Origin: Candidatus Stramentimicrobium fermentans | Lineage (GTDB): Bacteria > Atribacterota > Phoenicimicrobiia > Phoenicimicrobiales > Stramentimicrobiaceae | Assembly: GCA_012520575.1 (NCBI GenBank) | Contig: JAAYOB010000005.1 | Span: forward strand, 17,632-81,631 | Length of the DNA: 64,000 nucleotides | Reading direction: 5' to 3' | Part shown: piece after piece, positions 26,956 to 36,695 of the stretch | How the letters are laid out: each line of letters starts with the position of its first letter | Position numbering within the stretch: the stretch's first letter is position 1 | Notes under the pieces: generated by a model | Databases searched by the model: none | What the model saw: only the letters and a program-made list of their open reading frames with translations | What the model was told of the DNA's origin: nothing | Position numbers and translations under genes: made by a program

Positions 26956-29607
26956 ATGGAAAAAATGACCGGTCAGCAAATAAGAACTGCTTTTTTACAA
27001 TTTTTCCAGTCTAAAGGCCATAAGATTACGCCCAGCGCCTCCCTCATACCGGATGACCCTACCATATTATTGACTATTGCCGGTATGGTCCCTTTTAAAC
27101 CAATTTTTTTGGGACAGGTTAAATCTGCACTAAAAAGAGCAACAACTTCGCAAAAATGCTTGAGAACTAATGACATTGAAAATGTAGGGAAGACCGCCCG
27201 CCACCATACTTTCTTTGAAATGCTGGGTAATTTTTCTTTTGGAGACTATTTTAAAAAAGAAGCTATATTGTGGGGATGGGAATTTTTTACCGAAGTGATA
27301 GATTTGCCTCAGGATAAACTCTATGTTTCCGTCTATAAAGATGATGATGAGGCTTTTAACTTGTGGCATACTATGGTGGGATTACCGGAAGAACGTATCG
27401 TAAGATTAGGAGAAGAAGATAACTTTTGGAAAGTTGGCCCCGAAGGCCCCTGTGGTCCCTGTTCTGAAATTTATATCGATTTAGGTCCAGAAAAAGCCTC
27501 GCCTCACAGAGGAGGGGTAGGCGTTGATGATCGATATTTAGAGCTGTGGAATCTGGTCTTTATGCAATATAATCGCAATAAAGATGGTTCTCTTACGCCG
27601 TTACCTTCTCAGAATATTGATACCGGACTGGGGTTAGAAAGAATGGCTTCGGTTCTGCAAAACGCATCTTCCGATTTTGAAACAGACCTGTTTCTCCCCA
27701 TTATAGACTATACCGGTCAAAAAGCCGGAGTTCTTTATGGTAAAAATCAAAAAACTGATGTTGCCTTAAAGATAATTTCAGACCACATCCGCGCCATAGT
27801 CTTTCTGATTTCAGATGGCGTTATGCCCTCCAATGAAGGCAGAGGGTATGTCTTAAGAATGTTATTGAGAAGGGCTTACCGTTTCGGCAAGCTGCTTAAT
27901 TTTAATGAGCCTTTTCTCTACGATATTGCCCCACAGGTTATTCAAATTATGCAAACTTCCTACCCGGAATTAAAGGAAAGAGAGAGTGTTATATGTGAAC
28001 TTATCCTGACGGAGGAAAACCGTTTTCAGGCGACACTCCAATTGGGTCTTCACATGCTGGAAGAATACATAAGGAAGCTGAGAAGAGGCAATCAGCAGGT
28101 TCTTAGCGGCAAAGATGCCTTCACTCTCTATGACACCTATGGCTTTCCTCTGGAGATTACCAGAGATATATTGTCTGAATCGGGATTGTCTGTAGATGAG
28201 CAGGATTATGAAAAATATATGTCAGAACAAAAAGAACGCTCCCGTCAATCCCGGGGACAGGACCGGAATAGTGATAAAGTAAAAGAGAAACAAGAACAAA
28301 TCTATCAAGAAATTCAATCTATTAGCGGAGATACCGAATTTTGCGGCTATACCCGGATTGCAGCCAGTACCAGAATAATCGCTATTATCAAGAACTCTAA
28401 GCAGATTGAACAGCTTAATGCCAATGAAGATGCTCTAATAATACTGGAAGAGACTCCCTTTTATGCTGAAAAAGGCGGTCAAAAAGGAGATACCGGTACT
28501 ATAACGGATACCGATAAATCCGATTCTCTGGCCCGTATATATGATACCCGGATGCCTTTAGAAGGCCTGATAGTCCACCATGCCAGGGTAGAGAAGGGTA
28601 CTTTTACTAAAAATCAAATAGTCAAAGCAGAGATAGATAATGAGGAGAGGACTGCTATCGCTGCTAACCACACTGCAACCCATCTTTTACACTATGCGCT
28701 GCGCGAAGTGTTAGGCAATCATGTTACCCAGGCCGGCTCCTCGGTGACCTCTGAGCGCCTAAGGTTTGACTATACGCATTATAGTCAGTTACAGAAAGAA
28801 GAGTTGGCTCAGATTGAAAGAATTGTGAATCAAAAAATTCGAGAAAACCATCGGGTGACCTCAGAAATTATTGGCTTTCAGACTGCCAGAGAAAAGGGTG
28901 CCCTTGCCTTTTTTAACGAAAAATATGGAGAGCAAGTGCGTATGATTGATATTGGCGGTTTCAGTAAGGAGCTCTGCGGCGGTACTCACCTGGAGCAGAC
29001 TTTTAAAATCGGCATTTTTAAAATTGTTTTAGAACAGGGCATTGGCAGCGGTTTAAGGCGGATTGAAGCGGTTACCGGAGAAAAAGCCTGGGACTATATT
29101 AAAAAAGAAGAAAGTATTTTGGAAGAATTACAAAAATCTTTAGATGTCACTATTAATAAATTGCCTCAAAAGGTAGAACAATTACTGTTAGAAAGAGAGT
29201 CCCTTGTCCGCAGCTATCGTCTCCTCCGGAAAAATACACTCCCTTACCGCTTGGAGAGCATTATTAATTCTAAAAAAATAATAAAAGAAATTTCCCTTGT
29301 CTCGGCAATCCTCGATATCGATGATAAATCGGAGTTGAGAACAGCCGGGGACTTGCTCAAAGAAAAGATAAAATCAGGAATTATTATTCTGGGAGCAACA
29401 TTAAAAGAAGACAAGATTATTTTAATAGTTATGTTGACCGATGACTTAATCCATAAGGGATATGATGCCGGAAAGATTATTGCTCCACTGGCTCAGGCCC
29501 TCCGGGGGAAAGGCGGAGGCAAACGTCATTATGCTCAGGCCGGCGGAACAGGCCATTCCAAATTACGTGATTTGTTTCAAAATATCGAACAATATATACA
29601 GATTTGA
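26956..29607 (+). CDS. alaS: Alanyl-tRNA synthetase
   Basis: Class II synthetase with aminoacylation, editing and C-terminal domains (883 residues, normal). The N-terminus shows TFFEMLGNFSFGDYFK. The editing site has HTATHLLHYALREVLG and the downstream CGGTH, supplying the zinc-binding His and Cys residues. The C-terminal glycine-rich part ends GKGGGKRHYAQAGG. ATG start behind AAAGG. Followed by ruvX and mltG as in many Firmicutes. Confidence 0.98.
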   Translation: MEKMTGQQIRTAFLQFFQSKGHKITPSASLIPDDPTILLTIAGMVPFKPIFLGQVKSALKRATTSQKCLRTNDIENVGKTARHHTFFEMLGNFSFGDYFKKEAILWGWEFFTEVIDLPQDKLYVSVYKDDDEAFNLWHTMVGLPEERIVRLGEEDNFWKVGPEGPCGPCSEIYIDLGPEKASPHRGGVGVDDRYLELWNLVFMQYNRNKDGSLTPLPSQNIDTGLGLERMASVLQNASSDFETDLFLPIIDYTGQKAGVLYGKNQKTDVALKIISDHIRAIVFLISDGVMPSNEGRGYVLRMLLRRAYRFGKLLNFNEPFLYDIAPQVIQIMQTSYPELKERESVICELILTEENRFQATLQLGLHMLEEYIRKLRRGNQQVLSGKDAFTLYDTYGFPLEITRDILSESGLSVDEQDYEKYMSEQKERSRQSRGQDRNSDKVKEKQEQIYQEIQSISGDTEFCGYTRIAASTRIIAIIKNSKQIEQLNANEDALIILEETPFYAEKGGQKGDTGTITDTDKSDSLARIYDTRMPLEGLIVHHARVEKGTFTKNQIVKAEIDNEERTAIAANHTATHLLHYALREVLGNHVTQAGSSVTSERLRFDYTHYSQLQKEELAQIERIVNQKIRENHRVTSEIIGFQTAREKGALAFFNEKYGEQVRMIDIGGFSKELCGGTHLEQTFKIGIFKIVLEQGIGSGLRRIEAVTGEKAWDYIKKEESILEELQKSLDVTINKLPQKVEQLLLERESLVRSYRLLRKNTLPYRLESIINSKKIIKEISLVSAILDIDDKSELRTAGDLLKEKIKSGIIILGATLKEDKIILIVMLTDDLIHKGYDAGKIIAPLAQALRGKGGGKRHYAQAGGTGHSKLRDLFQNIEQYIQI

Positions 29608-29782
29608 GAGCTGTTTACTTCTTTCTTTGCTCTCTATTCTTAGCCGCACCTATCTCATAATAAATATATACATGTCAGATTTATGCATGGAAAGCTTTTT
29701 AAATTTCATTTTCACTGTACAATAAGAAATTAATTAAATATATTTTTAGGAATGACCCAACCAAAAGATAAGGAGACGGTAA

Positions 29783-30196
29783 TTGAGAATATTAGGGATT
29801 GACTTAGGTGAAAAGAGAATCGGTTTAGCTGTCAGTGATGCCTTGGGAATCACTGCCCAGGGGCTGGAAACCATTCAGTTGAAAGGAGAATATGAAGTTT
29901 GCCCTAAAATTATGAAGGTGATTGAAGAGAAAAATATCGGGAAAATCGTTTTTGGCTTGCCAAGAAATATGAATGGGACCTTAGGGCCGCAAGCCCAAAA
30001 GGTACAAAAAATTGCTGAAAAAATTAAAGAATTAAGCAATTTGCCAATAGATTTTGAAGATGAAAGATTGAGCACCATGAGTGCCGAAAAAGTATTGCTG
30101 GAGGCGGATACCAGCAGGGCTAAGCGGAAAAAGGCAATCGACCGCCTATCCGCAGTCATTATACTGCAGTCCTATCTGGACCGACAGCCAAGATAA
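29783..30196 (+). CDS. ruvX: Putative pre-16S rRNA nuclease / Holliday junction resolvase-like RuvX (YqgF)
   Basis: RNase H-fold nuclease implicated in 16S rRNA 5'-end maturation. The 137-residue protein begins RILGIDLGEKRIGLAVSD with the first catalytic Asp at residue 7. GLPRNMNG and DERLSTMSA supply the remaining family motifs. Length is standard. The start is TTG behind AAGGAGACGG. Between alaS and mltG, matching Bacillus order, though the small yrzL gene is absent. Nine bases separate it from mltG. Confidence 0.95.
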   Translation: MRILGIDLGEKRIGLAVSDALGITAQGLETIQLKGEYEVCPKIMKVIEEKNIGKIVFGLPRNMNGTLGPQAQKVQKIAEKIKELSNLPIDFEDERLSTMSAEKVLLEADTSRAKRKKAIDRLSAVIILQSYLDRQPR

Positions 30197-30205
30197 GGTA
30201 TAAAA

Positions 30206-31174
30206 ATGAAAAAAATCCCCAATATTTTTCTTAGTTTATTATTTTTTCTGCCTTCTGTCATTCTTCTGTTTTTAATTTACGCTGCCTCCTGGTTTTATGC
30301 ACCGCAAACCATGGGCCAATCCGTAGAGAAAGTGCTCGAAATACCTTATGGTTATAATAGTGTTCAAATAAGGCAATTATTAGAAGAAGAGGGCATTATA
30401 AGACCCTATAGCCATCTTTTTCAACATACCACCAAACTGATGAAAGTTGATGGAAAGCTGCAGACAGGGGAATACCGTTTCTCTTCTTCTCAGAGTATTT
30501 CTCAGATTATTGACCAGTTAGTGAAAGGGAAAACAATACGTTATAGCATTACCGTTCCCGAAGGATTTCAAACAAAACAGATTGCCCGACTGCTGGCAGA
30601 TAAGAATATCGCAGACCATGATGAATTCCTTGAGCTGGCCAAAAGAGAAGAGCAATTCCGGGAAGGGTATCTATTTCCTGATACCTATGAGTTCCCAAAA
30701 AATTTCGGAGCAGAAAATGTTCTTAAATTAATGCATAAAAATTTCGAGGATACAGTCTATCAACATGTTGACCCAAAACAGGAATTTCCTGCGGGTTTGA
30801 ACTTTGAGCAGATAATTATTTTAGCTTCCATTATCGAAAAAGAAGCCCAAGGAGCAGAAGATAAGTTTAAAATCGCTTCAGTTTTTTATAATAGGCTAAA
30901 AGTCGGTATGCCCCTGCAATCTTGCGCTACTATTCAATATTTACTGGGGCAACCACAGGAAAAATTGACTCAACAGGATTTAGACACTGATTCTCCTTAC
31001 AATACCTACCTGCATTCCGGATTACCGCCGGGACCAATCTGTAATCCCGGATTAGATTCAATTTTGGCGGCCGTCCTGCCGGCACAGGAAGAATATTTTT
31101 ACTTTGTTCTGGGCAAAGAGGGGAAGCATATCTTTTCTAAAACCTATCAGGAGCATCTCCATAACAAACCATAG
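30206..31174 (+). CDS. mltG: Endolytic murein transglycosylase MltG
   Basis: Cuts nascent glycan strands in the periplasm and so sets strand length (YceG family). One N-terminal transmembrane segment (about 8-29) anchors a LysM-like subdomain (about 40-110) and the catalytic domain. The YLFPDTYEF motif is at 155-163 and the catalytic glutamate falls in ASIIEKEAQ (E211). The C-terminal HSGLPPGPICNPG segment is also conserved. 322 residues is usual. Start at ATG nine bases after ruvX. Confidence 0.95.
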   Translation: MKKIPNIFLSLLFFLPSVILLFLIYAASWFYAPQTMGQSVEKVLEIPYGYNSVQIRQLLEEEGIIRPYSHLFQHTTKLMKVDGKLQTGEYRFSSSQSISQIIDQLVKGKTIRYSITVPEGFQTKQIARLLADKNIADHDEFLELAKREEQFREGYLFPDTYEFPKNFGAENVLKLMHKNFEDTVYQHVDPKQEFPAGLNFEQIIILASIIEKEAQGAEDKFKIASVFYNRLKVGMPLQSCATIQYLLGQPQEKLTQQDLDTDSPYNTYLHSGLPPGPICNPGLDSILAAVLPAQEEYFYFVLGKEGKHIFSKTYQEHLHNKP

Positions 31175-31220
31175 ACATGGATAATAGTTTTGAAAATATA
31201 AACAAAACTCTCTTTCTCCG

Positions 31221-31300
31221 GTCATTACCGACACTGTACCGGCAATGTGTGGTAATCTCATATTCTGTTGCTGCAATAATTTAGTCTGAAGGCGACAACC
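31221..31300. repeat. Dispersed intergenic repeat, copy B
   Basis: Shares with copy A the ordered blocks GTCATT, GTGTGGTAAT-C-TCAT, TCTG-TGC-GCAA-AATTTA and CTGAA. It differs in the middle, where CCG/CGG-type bases could pair. Followed by ACCGATAA-type units up to about 31335. Lies between mltG and udk. Confidence 0.6.
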
Positions 31301-31406
31301 GATAAATTGTAAATCGCTTTAACCGATAAACGATAATTTCTTTATCTCTTCTCACATCATATTTATGCTATACTACTGGTATTGATAAAAAATTCAGGAG
31401 TACAAA

Positions 31407-32033
31407 ATGCGCCCACTCATTATAGGCATTGCCGGCGGCTCCGGCAGCGGAAAGACTACCGTTGCGGAAAATATCTGTCAGGGCATTATAGAAGGTAAAA
31501 AAGCCTTGATTATTGCTCAGGATTCTTACTACAAAGACCTCTCCCATCTTTCCTTTGCAGAACGAAAAAAAATCAATTTTGACCATCCTTCTGCCTTTGA
31601 TAACAAGCTATTGTTAGAACATTTAAACAAATTAAAAAATTGCGAACCTATTTCCATGCCTGTCTACTCTTTTCTGCGACATACCCGCAAAAAATCCACT
31701 AAATATATTAAACCGGCAGAGGTTATAATCTTAGAGGGAATCTTAATTTTAGAAGAAGAATCAATTCGCGAGCTGCTCGATATCAAGATTTATGTAGATA
31801 CTGACTCAGATGAACGCTTTATCCGCAGATTAATTCGTGATACCAGTGAAAGAGGCAGAAGTCTTTCATCGGTAGTAGAGCAATACCTTAGCCGTGTGAA
31901 ACCCATGTTTTTGCAATTTGTGGAACCGTCAAAACGCTATGCTGATATTATTATTCCCCAGGGTGGTTTAAATAAAGTGGCTATTGACATAGTTACCAGC
32001 AATATTAATGCCCAAATCGCTCAATTAACTTGA
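31407..32033 (+). CDS. udk: Uridine kinase
   Basis: Salvages uridine and cytidine to UMP and CMP. The 208-residue protein starts with the P-loop GGSGSGKTT (10-18). It has the DSYYKD motif and an NFDHP-type substrate segment (INFDHPSAFD), then IILEGILIL and RRLIRDTSERGRS. All are typical of Udk. AGGAG precedes the ATG. The alaS-ruvX-mltG-udk order is also seen in Firmicutes. Confidence 0.96.
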   Translation: MRPLIIGIAGGSGSGKTTVAENICQGIIEGKKALIIAQDSYYKDLSHLSFAERKKINFDHPSAFDNKLLLEHLNKLKNCEPISMPVYSFLRHTRKKSTKYIKPAEVIILEGILILEEESIRELLDIKIYVDTDSDERFIRRLIRDTSERGRSLSSVVEQYLSRVKPMFLQFVEPSKRYADIIIPQGGLNKVAIDIVTSNINAQIAQLT

Positions 32034-32070
32034 CAATTAAAAAAATTTAATGCTACTCGAAGGAGTTTTA

Positions 32071-32628
32071 GTGTTAAAACCTTGCCGATTAAATCTTAAT
32101 TTACTGTTGCCCGATGTCTATCTGGAGAATATCTGTTCCATTGATATAGAAAAATTGAAAACGCGGAAGAATATTAAAGGAATTATTATAGATCTGGATA
32201 ATACTTTGATTCCCTATGGGCAAAAAACCCTGGACGATAAGACTAAAGACTGGATTAAACAAGTCAAGCAATCCGGACTTAAAATACACATTGTTTCCAA
32301 TTCTCACATCAGGAAAGTCTCAAATATCGGCAATTTGCTGGAAATTCCCTATTTTTATAATTGCTTCAAACCTTTCCAAAAATATATCTTGCTGGCTATG
32401 GAAGAAATGAATACCGGATATGAGGAAACAGCCATTATCGGCGACCAGATACTTACCGATGTGTTAGGAGGCAACTTTGCCCGGCTGTTAACCATTCTGG
32501 TTCACCCATTGAGTTCCACTGATTCCATATTCACAACTCTATTCAACAGAACTTTGGAACGGCTTATATTCTCATTCTGGTCAAAAAATGGTAAAATAGA
32601 ACAGACTAAAGGTAAATGGCCTCAATGA
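32071..32628 (+). CDS. yqeG: YqeG-family HAD-type phosphatase
   Basis: HAD superfamily IIIA protein of the YqeG type, a putative phosphatase whose substrate is not firmly known. It has the nucleophile motif DLDNTLI and the C-terminal GDQILTDVLGG acidic motif. The HAD motif II serine is in IVSNSH. I set the start at GTG 32071 (MLKPCRLNLN) since AAGGAG at 32060-32065 lies five bases upstream; an ATG at 32050 would add seven residues and overlap that site. Length 185 fits. Follows udk closely, probably in one transcript. Confidence 0.85.
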   Translation: MLKPCRLNLNLLLPDVYLENICSIDIEKLKTRKNIKGIIIDLDNTLIPYGQKTLDDKTKDWIKQVKQSGLKIHIVSNSHIRKVSNIGNLLEIPYFYNCFKPFQKYILLAMEEMNTGYEETAIIGDQILTDVLGGNFARLLTILVHPLSSTDSIFTTLFNRTLERLIFSFWSKNGKIEQTKGKWPQ

Positions 32629-32884
32629 CGATAAGATAACATAAAATTGTTTAAATTAGCTCTACCGATTAGAAAGAGAAAGATTATATAATATATTATG
32701 GAATGAATCGGATAAATGGAATTGGCACAATTTAAAATACAAATTTGCCTAAATTAAAGTTTTATAAAGAAAATGTAGTATAATAAAGATATATCTCTTA
32801 AAATATCACTTGATTTAAACAACGTTAATATTTGAATCCTTCTTTATAGATTAAAAGAATCAGCTCTAAAAATGAGGATGCTAT

Positions 32885-34612
32885 ATGACGCGCTCCCTAA
32901 AAGAAAAAGGAATAACCGGTGAATTTTTACTAAATTTATTGGTCAGTAAAAAAATTATCACCAGCAAAGAGGCTGAAGAGATTTGCCGTAAACAAGGAGA
33001 AAACGGTTTACCCGTACAGAGAATAGTCCTGGATTCGGGCATTCTAAACAAAATAGAGATGATGCAATTACTCTCCTGCGAAATTGGTATTCCGTATTTA
33101 GATTTAGAGGGCAGGACCTTTGACCCTTCTATATTGGCACTGGTCTCTGAAGAGCTTTCCCGTAAACATAATCTGGCTACCATCGATAAAAAGAACGGCA
33201 AACTTGTGGTAGCTATGGCTAACCCTTTAGATGTCTTCGCACATGATGAGATTAGAATCCTGACCGGCTTTGATGTGGAACCCTATTTGGCTTGCAGAGA
33301 GGATATCAACAAGGTTTTAGATTCAGTCTATGGAATTACCGAAAGTTGGCAGCAGATGATAGGGGAGATATCGTCGCTTCCCATAGCGGCGGTAGAAGAT
33401 GAAGTCGAAGATATGGAGATTACCAAAGGTATTTCAGAAAGTCACGAAGCCCCTGTTATTGCCCTGGTGAACCTTATTTTGCTTCGTGCCATTAAGGAAA
33501 GTGCCAGTGATATCCACATAGAACCGTTCGGCGATAAATCATTAAGGGTGAGATATCGCATTGACGGAATACTGCACGATATTATGTCTCCTCCCCGCAG
33601 TTTGCATATGGCAATTATTTCGCGTGTAAAAATTATGTCCCACCTCAATATAGCCGAGAGACGTCTGCCGCAGGATGGCCGAATCAAAGTACAGGTACAT
33701 GGCCGTGAAATCAATTTTCGGGTGTCCACCATTCCTGCTGTAAACGGAGAGAGTGCGGTATTAAGAATATTAGACCCGGCTCAAATCAGATTAGATTTAA
33801 AGACACTCGGCTTTTCCAAAGATAATTTTATTAAATTCCAAGAACTCATTACCAGGCCAAATGGTATTATTCTGGTTACCGGTCCTACCGGCAGCGGCAA
33901 GTCTACCACTTTATATGCCGTTTTAAATACCTTGAATTCTCTTGAAAAAAAGATAATGACCATAGAAGATCCGGTAGAATACCGCTTAGACGGGATAAAT
34001 CAATTACAGGCAAAACCAAAAATAGGTTTGACATTTGCTGCCGGTTTGCGTAGTTTTCTGCGTCAGGACCCCGATATAATGTTAGTGGGAGAGATACGGG
34101 ATAAAGAAACTGCTGAGATTGCTATTCAATCGGCGCTGACCGGGCATTTAGTTTTAAGCACCCTGCATACCAATGATGCTCCCAGTTCTGTTATCAGATT
34201 GGTGGATATGGGCATTGAACCGTTTTTGATATCTTCTTCTGTGATAGGGATACTGGCACAGCGCCTGGTGCGTAAAATTTGCTCTTATTGTAAAAAAGAA
34301 GTGCCCATAACCAATGAAATAAAGAATATTTTAGGAGAATGCCATTCAGATTCAGAGAATATTAAAATATTCCATGGTGAAGGATGCAGCCATTGTAAAA
34401 ATACCGGATATAAAGGAAGAACTGCCATTTTTGAATTTATGATAGTGAATGATTGTATTCGAGAATTAATCTATAGGAATGCCCCTCTTTCTGAAATTAG
34501 GGAGGCTGCCATTAAAGTAAATGGCATGCTTACTTTAAAAGAAGATGGTTTACAGAAAGTTATAGAAGGATTAACTACAATGGAAGAAGTAATGCGCGCC
34601 GCTTCCGCCTGA
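32885..34612 (+). CDS. pilB: Type IV pilus assembly ATPase PilB, copy 2
   Basis: Second GspE/PilB motor, 575 residues. MshEN-like N-terminal region (about 10-150), then the ATPase core with Walker A GPTGSGKSTT (333-342), Walker B segment DPDIMLVGEIRD, His-box LVLSTLHTND and a tetracysteine pair (CSYC and CSHC). Its core is close to that of copy 1, but the N-terminal domain has diverged (ITGEFLLNLLVSKKIIT). This copy heads the main pilus locus and is followed by pilC after 316 bases, so it is the likelier partner of PilC. The paralogues may drive two filament types or different stages. Confidence 0.93.
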   Translation: MTRSLKEKGITGEFLLNLLVSKKIITSKEAEEICRKQGENGLPVQRIVLDSGILNKIEMMQLLSCEIGIPYLDLEGRTFDPSILALVSEELSRKHNLATIDKKNGKLVVAMANPLDVFAHDEIRILTGFDVEPYLACREDINKVLDSVYGITESWQQMIGEISSLPIAAVEDEVEDMEITKGISESHEAPVIALVNLILLRAIKESASDIHIEPFGDKSLRVRYRIDGILHDIMSPPRSLHMAIISRVKIMSHLNIAERRLPQDGRIKVQVHGREINFRVSTIPAVNGESAVLRILDPAQIRLDLKTLGFSKDNFIKFQELITRPNGIILVTGPTGSGKSTTLYAVLNTLNSLEKKIMTIEDPVEYRLDGINQLQAKPKIGLTFAAGLRSFLRQDPDIMLVGEIRDKETAEIAIQSALTGHLVLSTLHTNDAPSSVIRLVDMGIEPFLISSSVIGILAQRLVRKICSYCKKEVPITNEIKNILGECHSDSENIKIFHGEGCSHCKNTGYKGRTAIFEFMIVNDCIRELIYRNAPLSEIREAAIKVNGMLTLKEDGLQKVIEGLTTMEEVMRAASA

Positions 34613-34928
34613 TTGTGCCGGAATATATGCGGGAATAGGTTTACAATTTTCGTTCATAATTTTAAGTCTTGTAAATCACAGCGGCTCTCGTCTTTGCATC
34701 TATCAGCAGGGGCGGCTTTTGAATTAGAATATCAAATATTTTTATCCAAAGACCTGGGTTTTATATCGCAAAGCATGAATATAAATTGACAAATGAAAAA
34801 ATAAAAAAAATCATACGCATACTGCTCAACTAATCATTTTGCTAAAAATTATAAAAATTATTTTATTTATAATATTATTATTCTCTAACAAATGACGACT
34901 TTTTAAGTTCCGGAGGTAAAATTTTAGA
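34613..34928. other. Gene-free AT-rich interval before pilC
   Basis: No coding frame is supported. A TTGACA lies at about 34787, but the -10 region 17 bases on (AATCAT) is poor. No copy of the GTCTAAAA/GAATAA motif found before the pilin genes was seen. The pilC ribosome-binding site (CCGGAGG) lies at the right end. Confidence 0.5.
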
Positions 34929-36137
34929 ATGCCATCATATTCTTTTAAAGCTCGGGACAGTTCCGGGCGGCTTTTGTCCGGCAGTATGGAAGCAAACAGC
35001 CGGGAAGCAGCTATCGAACGGCTGCATGAAATGAGATATTTCATTGTTTCCGTGGAAGAAAAACGCAAAAGTTTGCTCTCTACCGAAATAACCATTTTCA
35101 AAACTATCACAATTCGGGATTTGGCCATCTTCTTCCGCCAATTTGCTACCATGGTTAAAGCCGGCTTATCACTGATTAGCTGTCTGGATATATTATCAAA
35201 ACAGACTGAAAATAAGCTGTTGGCTAAAAAAGTAGATGATATCAAAAAAAGTGTGGAAGGCGGTTCCACACTTGCCGAAGCCTTTGGCAACCACCCGGAA
35301 ACTTTTTCTAAATTATATCTGAATATGATTAAAGCCGGAGAGGTCGGCGGAGTGCTCGATGATGTTCTGAATAGGATGGCTACCTTAATGGAAAAGGAAT
35401 ATGAGCTGCGGCAGAAAATAAAATCTGCTATGACTTATCCTTTATTTATCTTCGGTGCTGCGATGATAATGGCAGTATTCATGCTGACCTTTATCTTACC
35501 CCAATTTGTGGGAGTATTCCAATCCTTTGGGGGAGAGCTTCCTTTTCTGACTAAAATATTAGTATTTGTCACAATGGTTTTTAACCGTTTCTGGTATATT
35601 TTCCTGGCAGCTTTTGTTCTCCTTGTTTTTGCCTACATCGGTTATAGCCGTACCCAACATGGGCATAGAAATATTGACCGCATAAAATTAAAATTACCGA
35701 TTTTCGGTAATCTGTTCCTTAAAACATCCATCACTCGTTTTGCCAGGACTCTGGGCACTTTAATCCAAAACGGTGTTCCCATTATTCAATCTTTGAAAAT
35801 TTCCGCCGAATCTATCGGCAACGATATCCTTGCTGAAGCGGTAATGGAAGCATCTGACCGCATCAAAGAAGGTCAGAGCATCTCCGCACCGCTGGAAGAA
35901 AGCAAAGTATTTCCGCCCATGGTAACTCAGATGATATTAGTAGGGGAGGAGAGCGGAGGGTTAGAAACAATGCTCTTCAATGTTGCTAACTTTTATGATC
36001 AGGAAGTGGAAAGGGCCATAGAGCAGCTGACTTCTGTAATTGAACCGATGATGATGATAGTGGTAGCCCTGGTAGTGGGTGTAATGGTTATCGCTATGTA
36101 TCTGCCTATTTTCAGTATGGTGCAGCTGATACAATAA
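34929..36137 (+). CDS. pilC: Type IV pilus inner-membrane platform protein PilC
   Basis: Polytopic membrane protein linking the PilB/PilT motors to the growing filament. Two repeats of the T2SSF fold are visible: FFRQFATMVKAGLSLISCLD (first copy) and FARTLGTLIQNGVPIIQSL (second copy), each followed by a GxxLxxA/LE and EESGGLE-type segment. Three transmembrane stretches lie near 170-190, 215-240 and 372-395. 402 residues matches PilC/GspF. Start is ATG behind GGAGG. The end is followed after 26 bases by the sigma-like gene. Confidence 0.96.
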   Translation: MPSYSFKARDSSGRLLSGSMEANSREAAIERLHEMRYFIVSVEEKRKSLLSTEITIFKTITIRDLAIFFRQFATMVKAGLSLISCLDILSKQTENKLLAKKVDDIKKSVEGGSTLAEAFGNHPETFSKLYLNMIKAGEVGGVLDDVLNRMATLMEKEYELRQKIKSAMTYPLFIFGAAMIMAVFMLTFILPQFVGVFQSFGGELPFLTKILVFVTMVFNRFWYIFLAAFVLLVFAYIGYSRTQHGHRNIDRIKLKLPIFGNLFLKTSITRFARTLGTLIQNGVPIIQSLKISAESIGNDILAEAVMEASDRIKEGQSISAPLEESKVFPPMVTQMILVGEESGGLETMLFNVANFYDQEVERAIEQLTSVIEPMMMIVVALVVGVMVIAMYLPIFSMVQLIQ

Positions 36138-36163
36138 AAAAGATAAAATGAGGTGTTAGTATT

Positions 36164-36694
36164 TTGGCGGCAGCAGAAATCGAAAGTAATAATTTCCAAC
36201 CGAACTGTAACAGCAATAAGATTGAAGAAAATTTAGCTTTTTTAAAAGAAGTAGTGCAGGAGTTTCAAAATTCCGGAGAGCCGGAAGAAGAACTTATGCA
36301 GGTAGGTTATATTGGACTATTAAACGCGGTTAACTTATATCAGGAACATCAGCAGGATACTTTCCAACAATATGCCGGTAATTTAATTCGGGGAGAGATT
36401 CGTAACCATATCAGAGAAAAGAATAAGAAAGTAGATATACCGGATTGGTTATCGGTAATAATAAATAAATTGTTGAATCAGATGCTTACTGCCTATCGGA
36501 AACAGTATAATAAATTTCCCAGTTTAGCGGAACTCTCTCAAATGCTCGAACTTTCACCGGAAATATTAAAAGAGGCCTTAAAGGCACGCAAGGCGGCAGT
36601 GGAGGTTTCTATCGACCAGCACAGAAGAAGCACTATTGACTTACAGGAGCCTCTTGATATAGTTAAAATCAGAAAAGAAATCAATAAAAGGTAA
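36164..36694 (+). CDS. Sigma-factor-like protein lacking region 4
   Basis: The 176-residue product resembles the sigma factor encoded next to it but is incomplete. Residues 41-92 match sigma region 2 (ELMQVGYIGLLNAVNLY, then IRGEIRNHIREKNKKVDIP), and 97-142 match region 3 (KFPSLAELSQMLELSPEILK). It then ends in a short charged tail without the region 4 helix-turn-helix. Region 2 is also eroded: the aromatic melting residues seen in the neighbour (FTTYATW) read FQQYAGN. The frame is clean, so it is a real gene rather than a decayed copy. It could pair with another sigma subunit (as RsoA does with SigO in Bacillus), compete with its neighbour, or regulate it. TTG start behind AGGTG; its stop is one base before the next start. 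Confidence 0.75.
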   Translation: MAAAEIESNNFQPNCNSNKIEENLAFLKEVVQEFQNSGEPEEELMQVGYIGLLNAVNLYQEHQQDTFQQYAGNLIRGEIRNHIREKNKKVDIPDWLSVIINKLLNQMLTAYRKQYNKFPSLAELSQMLELSPEILKEALKARKAAVEVSIDQHRRSTIDLQEPLDIVKIRKEINKR

Positions 36695-36695
36695 C

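Noticed and set aside
29462-29725. Plus-strand frame overlapping the alaS end
   Set aside because: It lies mostly inside alaS in another frame and its tail is low-complexity intergenic sequence.
34826-35290. 154-residue minus-strand frame opposite pilC
   Set aside because: It is antisense to a clearly conserved PilC region and has no own start signals.
36164-36694. Treating the region-4-less sigma gene as a pseudogene
   Set aside because: The frame is uninterrupted, has a ribosome-binding site, and is coupled at one-base distance to the next gene, which argues for a maintained gene.
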